Assembly (NCBI GenBank): GCA_964613215.1
Contig: CAZTHK010000008.1
Span: 1 to 64,000, forward strand
Direction: 5' to 3'
Origin: CAZTHK01 sp964613215
GTDB lineage: Bacteria > Krumholzibacteriota > Krumholzibacteriia > Krumholzibacteriales > CAZTHK01
DNA length: 64,000 nucleotides
The notes below the pieces were generated by a model, which did no database searches, was not told the DNA's origin, and worked only from the letters and a program-made list of their open reading frames with translations. A program made the position numbers and the translations under genes. Positions 17,391 to 25,261 of this stretch are shown here, piece by piece. Positions within the stretch are counted from its first letter, which is position 1. Every line of letters begins with the position of its first letter.

Positions 17391-17877
17391 CCATCTATCA
17401 GGAAGAATAAGAAAAGTTAAATGCTGCAGCCTGATCAATTCCCGGGCTGCGCAACCACTCTGTCTGATACAGGTGGTTGACCTGTTTAACCTTCTTTCGT
17501 CAGCAGAAACAAGGGAAACAGAAGAGACGGCGTAGCCTTTCTGCCCTCAGGAGATAAAACTTATCTCCATCCAACCGGCCAATCCGGTTTAAACTGCCTT
17601 CATCAGCAAAATGGATGATACCTCAGCTCCGAACCATGGATGCGGGATATTCTCTACCCATCCCCCGTGCAAATCCGGTCTCCCCGCTAGAAGTTATGAC
17701 AGGATAAGAGATAGTGCAACCCTCTTACCATCCGAAGAGGCAAAACCCCTGCTTGCTGCAGCAGGACGAGCCTGTTCATTTCGATGTTCCGGGAAGAGTT
17801 GCAGAGTTCCGGGATGATCCCTTTGGAAAAACGGATTCCTTAGATCCACTCAATCCACCGGAATGCGGCGAAAGGAC
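17391..17877. other. Intergenic region upstream of nikR
   Basis: About 490 bases without a gene I can support. A 68-codon open frame at 17611-17817 has no ribosome-binding site and no family resemblance. I looked for a cobalamin or metal riboswitch because of the transporter downstream and found no convincing conserved core. Confidence 0.4.
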
Positions 17878-17920
17878 TTGACAAAACATGACTACACTAA
17901 AATAATATTATTATAATATT
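17878..17920 (+). promoter_or_regulatory. nikR promoter with AT-rich operator-like dyad
   Basis: TTGACA at 17878-17883 is followed after 17 bases by AATAAT (17901-17906). A perfect inverted repeat AATATTA-TTA-TAATATT at 17904-17920 overlaps the -10 and start region. This is where an autoregulating NikR would block transcription. It differs from the Escherichia coli operator half-sites but is AT-rich like some NikR boxes in other bacteria. The link to NikR is inferred from position. Confidence 0.5.
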
Positions 17921-17945
17921 TGTAACATCAATAGAGAGGATAGAT

Positions 17946-18359
17946 ATGTCAGAGCTGGTCAGATTCAGTGTTTCTATCGGGAAGCAGCTTCTGGAGAAGT
18001 TCGATAATGAAATAGAGGAAGAGGGTTATCCAACCAGGTCGAAAGCTATTGCCGATCTGATGAGGGAAAAGATGGTCAGGAGTGAATGGAAGAAGGGGGA
18101 TGAGGTGGCCGCCGCCATAATAATGGTATATAACCACCACAAACGCGATCTCTCCGGTAAGCTGACCCACACCCAGCACGACTTCCCCGATATGATAATC
18201 TCCACTCTCCATATCCATCTGGATCATGATAACTGCCTTGAAATTGTAATAGTGCGCGGTACCCCCGGCAATGTTGATACTCTTGCCGGCAGGCTCAGGG
18301 GCACCAAGGGGGTCAAATACTGCTCTGTTGCTCCCGCCACTACCGGGATTAAACTTTAA
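17946..18359 (+). CDS. nikR: Nickel-responsive transcriptional regulator NikR
   Basis: A 137-residue regulator with an N-terminal ribbon-helix-helix DNA-binding domain (LVRFSVSIGKQLLEKFDNEI) and a C-terminal ACT-like metal-binding domain. The high-affinity nickel ligands of the family are all present: His78 (LTHTQHDF), His89 and His91 (STLHIHLDH) and Cys97 (DNCLEI). When nickel is plentiful, NikR normally represses nickel uptake genes. Here it is the first gene of the uptake operon, which suggests autoregulated feedback. AGAGAGGA lies upstream of the ATG. Length is normal. Confidence 0.97.
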   Translation: MSELVRFSVSIGKQLLEKFDNEIEEEGYPTRSKAIADLMREKMVRSEWKKGDEVAAAIIMVYNHHKRDLSGKLTHTQHDFPDMIISTLHIHLDHDNCLEIVIVRGTPGNVDTLAGRLRGTKGVKYCSVAPATTGIKL

Positions 18360-18381
18360 AAATAACGGGGAGAAACCTGGT

Positions 18382-18849
18382 ATGACCATAATGAAATACG
18401 CCTGTTCATATGTTCTGATATGGATATCCTGTATGTTGCTATCAACCGCTCCCGGCTGGACCCATCAAACTTACATCCGTACCATTGAGGAGGCGGTGGT
18501 GGTCAAAGCTTACTATGATGAGGCTAATCCCATGTCCTCCTGCCGTGTGGAGGTAACCCGCCCCAGTGACAGCTCTTATCTGCTTGCCGGGGAAACAGAC
18601 CAGCAGGGGATATTTGCCTTCCTACCGGAGGATGATGGTTTGTGGGTGGTTACGGTATCGGATGGTATGGGGCACCGGGCCAGAATAGATATTGAGGTAA
18701 AGGATGGAGGAGCAGTTGCGGAGGGGGATGAACCGGAAACCGGACGGTTCAACGGTTTGATAGTGGGGGTGAGCATAATATTCGGGCTGTTCGGGATCAT
18801 AGCAATTTTCTATAGAAGGTCCGGCCCTATCAATCGCAGGGAAATTTGA
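18382..18849 (+). CDS. NikL-like auxiliary membrane component of the nickel transporter
   Basis: A 155-residue protein starting at the ATG at 18382, with GGGGAGAAACC upstream; a longer frame overlapping nikR is unlikely. A signal peptide (to about residue 27, GWTHQ) leads to an extracytoplasmic beta-rich domain of carboxypeptidase-regulatory-like type (~30-110). One transmembrane helix (~122-143, LIVGVSIIFGLFGIIAIFYRR) ends the protein. This plan matches the small accessory subunits called NikL/NikN that accompany NikM in ECF nickel transporters. The name is inferred from this plan and its place between nikR and nikM. Confidence 0.75.
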   Translation: MTIMKYACSYVLIWISCMLLSTAPGWTHQTYIRTIEEAVVVKAYYDEANPMSSCRVEVTRPSDSSYLLAGETDQQGIFAFLPEDDGLWVVTVSDGMGHRARIDIEVKDGGAVAEGDEPETGRFNGLIVGVSIIFGLFGIIAIFYRRSGPINRREI

Positions 18850-18981
18850 ATATTCAGTTCATAATAATTTGTGCTGATAGAGATAGGACGACAGCAATGT
18901 AAATATCTTTGATATCTGGCAAAGATCGGGTAAACAGGAAGAAAGCCATTTTTTAACCAGTCGTATTGAAAGGGTAAATAA

Positions 18982-19617
18982 ATGCATATTACCGAGGGTG
19001 TGGCACCGGCCCATATCTCAGTTATAGGAGGCCTGCTGGCAGCTGCGGGTGTAATTGCCGGGCTGAAGAGGCTGAAGGACAGGCAGATTCCCCGGGCCGC
19101 CCTGATGGCATCGGTGATCTTCCTTTCATCACTGGTAATACGTCTTCCCTTCGGACCCACCAGCGTTCATCCCATCCTCAACGGGCTGACCGGCCTGATC
19201 CTGGGATGGGTAGCATTACCGGTTTTTCTGGTATCTCTTTTTCTTCAGGCCCTGATATTCCAGTTCGGGGGTATAACCACACTGGGAATAAATACCATAA
19301 CCATGGGACTTCCGGCAGTTACCTGCTACTATCTGTTTAATCCCCGGATGAGGCTGGCCGGAGCCGGCAGGAGAGCATTTCTATACGGAACTGCTGCAGG
19401 AATCACTGCCATGGTGCTCTCCTACCTTCTCTGGGCCGGTGCGCTGATTCTGTGTGGCAGACAACTGGCAGCATTTGCCGCAATCTCCCTGGGACCTCAT
19501 CTGCTGCTTACGGTAGTGGAAGGCCTGTTTACCGGCTTCGTAGCCGCTTTCCTCAACCGGGTCTACCCTGCCATCTTCCGGATGGAAAACCCCGGAGGAG
19601 GGAAAGGAAGAAGTTGA
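18982..19617 (+). CDS. nikM: ECF-type nickel/cobalt transporter substrate-binding subunit (CbiM/NikM)
   Basis: A 211-residue S-component with about six membrane helices. The mature N-terminus begins Met-His-Ile-Thr-Glu-Gly, the invariant signature of CbiM/NikM, in which the N-terminal amino group and His2 coordinate the metal. Further metal-site and fold motifs are RLPFGPTSVHPILNGLTGLILGW (split over the second helix) and GGITTLGINTITMGLP. It captures Ni2+ or Co2+; the neighbouring NikR favours nickel. A 132-base gap separates it from nikL, with GAAAGGG before the ATG. Confidence 0.95.
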   Translation: MHITEGVAPAHISVIGGLLAAAGVIAGLKRLKDRQIPRAALMASVIFLSSLVIRLPFGPTSVHPILNGLTGLILGWVALPVFLVSLFLQALIFQFGGITTLGINTITMGLPAVTCYYLFNPRMRLAGAGRRAFLYGTAAGITAMVLSYLLWAGALILCGRQLAAFAAISLGPHLLLTVVEGLFTGFVAAFLNRVYPAIFRMENPGGGKGRS

Positions 19618-20381
19618 GCTGTTCCACCTACTATACCGGCAATACAGTGATTCACAGCCTTGATCCCCGTATCAGGTTTATCATTACAATTAGCTTCTCC
19701 CTGCTGATAGCGCTGGCCGAACACTCCGGAGCACTGCTGATATCCCTGATCACCGGAATCCTGCTGGTGATAACGGCACGGCTGCCCGCCGGTGCGCTGG
19801 CCCGGAGATTGATCCGGATAAACATATTCATTGCTGTTATATTCATTCTGGTTCCCGCCACCTTTCCGGGGCGTACAGCCTTCCGGATATTCTCCATACC
19901 CTTCAGCATGGAAGGTATTATCTGGAGCGCCACCATCGCCCTTAAGGCCAATGCCATCGTGCTGGTATTTGCCGCACTCACCGGCACCATAGAACCCTTT
20001 ACCCTGGGCCGGGCCCTCCACCATCTGAGGGTGCCTTCAAAGCTGACCCACCTGTTTCTTTTTACTATCCGATATCTGGATGTCCTTCACCACCAGTACC
20101 TCAATCTGGTCAGGGCCATGAAAGCGAGGGGATTCAGGCCGGCTATGAGGCTTCACACCTACCGCAGCTATGCCTACCTCTTCGCCATGCTGATGGTTCG
20201 AAGCCTGGAGAGATCGGAGAGGATCATGGCTGCCATGAAATGCCGTGGTTTCAGGGGGGAATTCCACGTACTGCACCGCTTCTCCATGGATGGGAAGGAT
20301 CTGCTATTTTCCTGTTTATTCATTCTGATCGGTATCCTGATGGTCTTTACCATTTACAGCGGTATATGGAGGTTATGGTGA
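19614..20381 (+). CDS. nikQ: ECF transporter transmembrane (T) component (CbiQ/NikQ)
   Basis: A 255-residue membrane protein linking the substrate-binding subunit to the ATPase. I place the start at the TTG at 19614, whose TTGA overlaps the nikM stop and which has a GGAGGAGGG-rich stretch upstream. The two cytoplasmic coupling motifs, AMKARGF and AMKCRGF (Ala-Arg-Gly type), are present. DPRIRF near the N-terminus is typical of CbiQ. About five or six hydrophobic helices are seen. The much longer frame that reads back into nikM is not real. Confidence 0.93.
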   Translation: MSCSTYYTGNTVIHSLDPRIRFIITISFSLLIALAEHSGALLISLITGILLVITARLPAGALARRLIRINIFIAVIFILVPATFPGRTAFRIFSIPFSMEGIIWSATIALKANAIVLVFAALTGTIEPFTLGRALHHLRVPSKLTHLFLFTIRYLDVLHHQYLNLVRAMKARGFRPAMRLHTYRSYAYLFAMLMVRSLERSERIMAAMKCRGFRGEFHVLHRFSMDGKDLLFSCLFILIGILMVFTIYSGIWRLW

Positions 20382-21061
20382 CTGATAACAGAACTATCGC
20401 CAGGCTTGAAGACCTCCATTTCTGCTATCCTGAAGGTCAGCCGGTGCTGGAGGGAGCCAACCTGCTGATCAGGGAGGGTGAGAGACTGGGGCTTTCCGGC
20501 CCCATAGGGTCGGGAAAAACCACCCTGTTTCACCTGATGATGGGGCTGCTCACCCCGGAGAGGGGGAATATCGAGTTATTCGGCAGGACCAGAAGTGGGG
20601 AGGATGATTTCAGAGAGATAAGGGGCGGGCGGATCGGCCTGCTGTTTCAGGATCCGGAGGATCAGCTTTTCTGCCCCACCGTGATGGAGGATGTGGCCTT
20701 CGGACCGCTGAATCAGGAAAAGAGCAGAGAAGAAACAGAGGAGATTGTACATGACACCCTGAAGACGGTGGGACTGGAAGGATTCGAGGAGCGGGTAACT
20801 CATCATCTCTCCGGAGGGGAGAAGAGACTGGTTTCCCTGGCCACTGTTCTGGCCATGGACCCGGAACTTCTGCTGCTGGATGAACCGGTCAGCGGACTGG
20901 ATGAGCCTTCCCGGCGGAGGGTGATTACCCTCCTGGAATCCCTGCCTCATACCATGATGGTAGTCTCTCACGACCGGAAGCTGCTGAACTCTATAACCAC
21001 CCGCAGGATCAGGCTGGATGAGGGAAAGATATCACCTGGGCGGGAAGCCCGGAAATCCTGA
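20375..21061 (+). CDS. nikO: ECF transporter ATP-binding (A) component (CbiO/NikO)
   Basis: A 228-residue ATPase. Walker A is GPIGSGKTT (Lys51), Q-loop FQDPEDQLFCPTVMEDVAFG, signature LSGGEKR, Walker B LLLLDEPVSGLD, H-loop SHD. The QDPEDQLF segment with the downstream FGP is characteristic of ECF A-components. The start is the ATG at 20375, or the GTG directly after it, in ATGGTGA overlapping the nikQ stop, with GGAGG just upstream. It powers metal uptake with NikM and NikQ. It is the last gene of the operon and has the usual length for a shortened CbiO. Confidence 0.95.
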   Translation: MVTDNRTIARLEDLHFCYPEGQPVLEGANLLIREGERLGLSGPIGSGKTTLFHLMMGLLTPERGNIELFGRTRSGEDDFREIRGGRIGLLFQDPEDQLFCPTVMEDVAFGPLNQEKSREETEEIVHDTLKTVGLEGFEERVTHHLSGGEKRLVSLATVLAMDPELLLLDEPVSGLDEPSRRRVITLLESLPHTMMVVSHDRKLLNSITTRRIRLDEGKISPGREARKS

Positions 21062-21211
21062 TCAATCCGCGAACGGTATCACTCAAACCGGCCGGCTCTA
21101 ACCCCCTCCGTTTGATGCAAATCCACCCGAAGCTGCAGCAGCCGGATCCTCAACAATGCTCCCAGTCCCGTAATATCCCCCACCCCGGATTGGACAGGAC
21201 CCGGTCATATC

Positions 21212-23692
21212 CTATGGACAGCTGGCATCCGGTATCCCCTTCATATAACGCTCGAAATGGCGGGTTATTTTTCTGAACAGATGAATCCGCTTGTCATCCG
21301 CCCGGATTCCGTGCCGGCTTCCCGGGTAGAACATCACCTCGAAATCCACCCCGGACTCTATCATCTTATCCACCAGCAGGACGGTATCCTGGAAATGAAC
21401 ATTGTCATCACCCACTCCGTGGATCAGCAGAAGGTGGTTCTTCAGATAACCGGCATAGGATACCGGCGATCCCCGCCGGTACGCCTCCTTCTGGCGGCAG
21501 GGCATCCCAAGCCTCTCCTCGGTATAGTGGGTGTCATAGTTCTTCCATTCGGTAACCGGAGCCACCCCTGCACCGGCATGGAAAGCCTCCGGGTACTTCA
21601 GCATGGCCATGGCAGTCATGTAGCCCCCGTAGCTCCATCCCCACATCCCCACCCTGTCCGGATCTATAAATGGCAGTGACCACAGAAACTCCAGTCCGGT
21701 TATCTCATCCTCCACATCCGGGTTTCCGATATCCAGGTACACATCGGTTCTGAATTTCCTGCCGTAACCTGAGCTTCCCCGGTAGTCCAGATCCAGGATG
21801 ACGTAGCCCTTCCCGGCCGACAGATAGGTATCGTACAGGGCCCTCCAGCGCCAGCCCCCGGTGACCGACTGGGAGTAGCCTCCGCCGTGAACTGTAATGA
21901 TGGCGGGGTATTCCTTATCGAATTCCCGGCTGGTTTCGCCTGTGACAACAGATTCGAGATCCACATCCTCCAGACCGGGAGGCAGTATCATCAGAGCATG
22001 AACGATTTCACCATCCAGCCGGCTGGTAATGGTGAAGTACCGGGGAACGGGTATATGGATGGAATCCAGATCCTCCCTCTCGGAGCCGGCCACCGGCTTG
22101 AGGTTATCCGGCATCTCCGCAGAGGGTCTGTGGAAATCCGAAACCATAACCGGCGCCGGTTTCCACCGGTCACCCTGATTACTTCCCTCATCCTCTTCTG
22201 AGTCGGGCTCGACCCCGGTGCCCGCCCTTCTGCCAGGTTCCAGCCGGTGCTCCGGCACTACAGATCTCTGTTTCCAGTCTTCCGTTCCATCCAGCGATTC
22301 CAGCAGGTACAGATCGTAGGGTTTACCCAGATTGGAGTACAGTACCGCCGCCCTTCCGGTATCATCTGAAATATAAGAGTGATACCATCCCTCCCCGGGG
22401 GTTACCTTCACCATATTTCCATCCTCCTCCAGACGGAAGAGATGGCGTTGTTGCGGCTCTATTGCAGTTGCGGTAAACCAGATTCTCCCATCTTCATCCA
22501 CATTATGGAGAGCGGTAACTTCCCAATCCCCTTCGGTGAGCTGCCGGGTATCCCCGCCGCTCCAGTCCAGCCCGTAGATATGATTCCAGCCGGAATCCTC
22601 CGAGGTAAAGTATAGATTATCCCCCTCTTCATCCCACCGGAGAAACATATTATGAATATTCACCCACTTATCATCCCTGACGGTGAGCAGGGTATCGTGC
22701 GAACCATTGTCCGGATTTACCTTCAGAAAGCTGACCTGTTTGAGGTTTCTGGGCTCGCACAGCATCAGCAGCTCTTCTCCGGAGGGGTGCCATTTGACCG
22801 CCACGAAGTATTCATCCCTTCGTATCTCGGGTTCTATCCAGACTGTTTCTTCGCTGTCCAGGGAGAGTATCCCGATCCGCTGAAGGCTGTTTTCACCTCC
22901 CGCCACAGGCCTGAGCTGCTTTCTGGCCTCCACATACTTTCCCAGATAGTTGGGAACCAGAAGCGGTCTTACGGGTGAGACATCGGTCTGAATATATGCT
23001 ATTCTATCCCCCTGCGGAGACCACCAGAAACCGCTACTTCTGCCCACCTCCTCGTAATCCACATAGTCACCCAGTCCGTTGTACAGCTCCTCGCTGCCAT
23101 TGCTGGTCAGCTGCACCATCTTCCCGGATTCCAGCTCCATCATCCAGATATCATTCTCTCTTACGAATGCCACTCTTTCACCCCCCGGAGAAAACCGGGG
23201 ATCGGTTTCCGAAGAGGCGGTTCTGAACAGCGGCCTGACCTCCAGGGATGGCACCTCCAGCAGGTAGAGATCACCTTTCAGAGGAAACAATATCCGCTTT
23301 CCGTCCGGCGACCAGTGAAAGGAGAATATACCCCCTCCGCTCCTCCGCAGGGTGGCCAGCCGGTCGATCTCCGCCCGGGTAAGCTCCGCTCCGGCTCCGA
23401 TGCTGAGGGCTGCTGCATCGGTAGCCCTGGTCAGCTTGTCCCTTCTGGCATCGTACAGCCATATGTCATAGTACCGGTTTCCCTGGTCATTCCAGCGGAA
23501 GGCCAGGTACCTTCCATCCGGCGACCAGTCTGTTCCGCCCGGAGTGATGCCGGTCAGGCGGGGATCCGAGTACATCCGTTCTATGGTAAGATCTACCGCC
23601 GGCGATGATGTACTTAAAAAAGAAATTACTAAAACCACAGCGGAAAATGCCGTTAAAAGATACCTCATCCGGAAATTCAAGCTTGAGATCAT
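21212..23692 (-). CDS. Exported dipeptidyl-peptidase IV-like S9 peptidase
   Basis: An 826-residue exported serine peptidase. A signal peptide (~1-33) is followed by an eight-bladed beta-propeller (~45-520; repeated WSPDGR/FSPGGERVAF blade motifs) and a C-terminal alpha/beta-hydrolase (~560-820). The catalytic triad is Ser687 in GWSYGGY, Asp762/763 in HGVGDDNV and His794 in SRHGI. The WGWSYGGY and DDNVHFQ motifs and the EE-like YEEVGRS element in the propeller point to DPP IV/prolyl-tripeptidyl type activity, releasing di- or tripeptides from substrates with Pro near the N-terminus. AGGAGG eight bases before the ATG supports the start. It suggests growth on peptides outside the cell. Confidence 0.93.
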   Translation of the reverse strand: MISSLNFRMRYLLTAFSAVVLVISFLSTSSPAVDLTIERMYSDPRLTGITPGGTDWSPDGRYLAFRWNDQGNRYYDIWLYDARRDKLTRATDAAALSIGAGAELTRAEIDRLATLRRSGGGIFSFHWSPDGKRILFPLKGDLYLLEVPSLEVRPLFRTASSETDPRFSPGGERVAFVRENDIWMMELESGKMVQLTSNGSEELYNGLGDYVDYEEVGRSSGFWWSPQGDRIAYIQTDVSPVRPLLVPNYLGKYVEARKQLRPVAGGENSLQRIGILSLDSEETVWIEPEIRRDEYFVAVKWHPSGEELLMLCEPRNLKQVSFLKVNPDNGSHDTLLTVRDDKWVNIHNMFLRWDEEGDNLYFTSEDSGWNHIYGLDWSGGDTRQLTEGDWEVTALHNVDEDGRIWFTATAIEPQQRHLFRLEEDGNMVKVTPGEGWYHSYISDDTGRAAVLYSNLGKPYDLYLLESLDGTEDWKQRSVVPEHRLEPGRRAGTGVEPDSEEDEGSNQGDRWKPAPVMVSDFHRPSAEMPDNLKPVAGSEREDLDSIHIPVPRYFTITSRLDGEIVHALMILPPGLEDVDLESVVTGETSREFDKEYPAIITVHGGGYSQSVTGGWRWRALYDTYLSAGKGYVILDLDYRGSSGYGRKFRTDVYLDIGNPDVEDEITGLEFLWSLPFIDPDRVGMWGWSYGGYMTAMAMLKYPEAFHAGAGVAPVTEWKNYDTHYTEERLGMPCRQKEAYRRGSPVSYAGYLKNHLLLIHGVGDDNVHFQDTVLLVDKMIESGVDFEVMFYPGSRHGIRADDKRIHLFRKITRHFERYMKGIPDASCP

Positions 23693-23980
23693 ACAAACAC
23701 CTCCTGTTTATAATTAAATAAATCTACACCGGTATCATAATAATTGCTTCAGGCCCTTTTTCTCACCGGTTCCTGATATCCCACAGCCTTTGCCGCCACA
23801 GCCACCCCGGCCAGGCCGGTTTATATTCTTATACTGTAACACCAGCCGTCACGTCAGGAACAGCAGTCTATTTACTGCCGTACCGGAACCAGCGGGGTTT
23901 AATATTATTGCCCATTATCCAAAATTATCAGTTAAATTACAATACTTTACACCGTCTGTTTTATCTGGTATCAGAATACT

Positions 23981-24862
23981 ATGAAAAACAGATACTTCAT
24001 AACCGGGGGAAGCGGTAAAACGGGACAGGCCCTGCTGGAAATAATGACCGGCCGGGGTGTGGCTGGAAAAGAGGGGATCACCTGCCTGCTCAGGCCGGGG
24101 GGGCGCAGGGATATGCTGGAACGGTTTCCCGTGGATATCGCAGAGGGGGATGCATCCGTTGCCGGTTCCGTGGAGAGAGCATACCGGGGCGAGGATACGG
24201 TCATACATATATCATCCATATTCCATACCGGAGCTGTTCTGGATGGCTGCGCCGGTATGAAGAGAATTATCACAATCAGCTCCACCGGCGTATTTTCCCA
24301 CCACCGCTCCACTGCAGGCAGGATAGCGGCAGAGGAAGAGAGGGTAGAGAAATCCGGAATTCCTTTTGTAATCATACGGCCCACCATGATATACGGTACT
24401 CCCCATGACCGCAATATCTCCCGGCTGATAAGGCTGGTGAACCGCTTCAGGGTGATCCCCCTCCCCTCCATGTCATCGGGAAGGTTTCAGCCGGTTCATG
24501 TGGCCGGCCTGGCCGGCTGCATCTATTCAGCTGCAACCGGCCCGGGCATATCGGGAAGTTATAATATCCCGGGGGGCAGTGCCCATACCCTGGAGGAGAT
24601 GATTGGTATCATATCAGATGAACTGGGCAAAAAGACCATAATTATCCCGGTACCCTTCTTCCTGGTAAGAGCAGCGGTCGGGATTCTGGGAGCCCTGCGT
24701 TCCGGTTCGCCGGTGGATGAGGAACAGATACTCCGGCTGGGGGAGGACAAGACCTTCGATTACAGCAGGGCTGCCCGGGAGCTGGGACACCGGCCCAGGT
24801 CGTTCCGGGAGGGAATAAGGGAGCAGGCAGCCCTGATGGGTATGTCAAAAAAACAATTATGA
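23981..24862 (+). CDS. NAD(P)-dependent epimerase/dehydratase (extended SDR)
   Basis: A 293-residue Rossmann-fold protein. The nucleotide-binding motif FITGGSGKTGQALLE starts at residue 6. The region ISSTGVF replaces the usual active-site Ser/Thr. An IIRPTMIYG segment follows, as in extended SDR enzymes. The canonical Tyr-x3-Lys is not evident, so it may be an atypical SDR (NmrA-like or CDP-/UDP-sugar epimerase-like) without classical catalysis. It is monocistronic and ends just before the 40-bp repeat that starts the CRISPR-Cas block. Confidence 0.8.
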   Translation: MKNRYFITGGSGKTGQALLEIMTGRGVAGKEGITCLLRPGGRRDMLERFPVDIAEGDASVAGSVERAYRGEDTVIHISSIFHTGAVLDGCAGMKRIITISSTGVFSHHRSTAGRIAAEEERVEKSGIPFVIIRPTMIYGTPHDRNISRLIRLVNRFRVIPLPSMSSGRFQPVHVAGLAGCIYSAATGPGISGSYNIPGGSAHTLEEMIGIISDELGKKTIIIPVPFFLVRAAVGILGALRSGSPVDEEQILRLGEDKTFDYSRAARELGHRPRSFREGIREQAALMGMSKKQL

Positions 24863-24898
24863 CGACTTCGATCCCCGTCCTGTAGACCAATTGACTCT

Positions 24899-24938
24899 CC
24901 CCCAGTTCCGACGTCGGAACTGATATTATGTTAACCAA
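24899..24938. repeat. 40-bp direct repeat with 18-bp palindrome, left copy
   Basis: An identical 40-bp sequence occurs at 40164-40203. It starts with five Cs, continues with the perfect palindrome AGTTCCGACGTCGGAACT, and ends GATATTATGTTAACCAA. The two copies are in the same orientation and enclose the whole CRISPR-Cas locus, about 15.3 kb apart. The flanks differ outside the 40 bases. It could be an attachment or target-site-like junction, or a dispersed intergenic repeat used for recombination. Confidence 0.9.
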
Positions 24939-25261
24939 CTTCGCATAAGTATCTGCAAAGAAAATATTAGTGCCACCGGATAAGCTATAGGGAAATGATT
25001 CAACTGGCTGGTTGCAGCACTGAAATCAATATTATGTTAAGCATAGTATCGTTATTTAGAGTTGTGGTAAAATTGCCGACCTTTATAAATTCCCCCAGAA
25101 ATAATAACATCTAATTTTTTCCAGCCTTTGAACGAAAATCCTGAATTTAATATTGCATTAATTTTGAAATAAAAAACTTAATTGACGGGAAAAATAGTAT
25201 GTGATAGTTTATTCATAATTATTATTAGGAAAATTGTAACCAGAGATCATTGAAATCTATC
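24939..25261. other. AT-rich region upstream of the cas operon
   Basis: No gene is evident. At 25020-25042 there is a partial resemblance to the end of the 40-bp repeat (shared ATATTATGTTAA followed by GCA instead of CCA). A weak promoter candidate, TTGACG at 25182-25187 and TAGTTT at 25205-25210 with a 17-base gap, precedes cas3. Confidence 0.4.

Noticed and set aside
17611..17817. A 68-codon open frame upstream of nikR
   Set aside because: No ribosome-binding site, no recognisable protein features.
17391..17877. A cobalamin or metal riboswitch ahead of the nickel operon
   Set aside because: I found no conserved core sequence of these riboswitches, and NikR with a dyad promoter gives a simpler explanation.
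23807..23819. CCGGCC-A-GGCCGG palindrome upstream of the SDR gene taken as a terminator
   Set aside because: The loop would be one base and no T-run follows on either strand.
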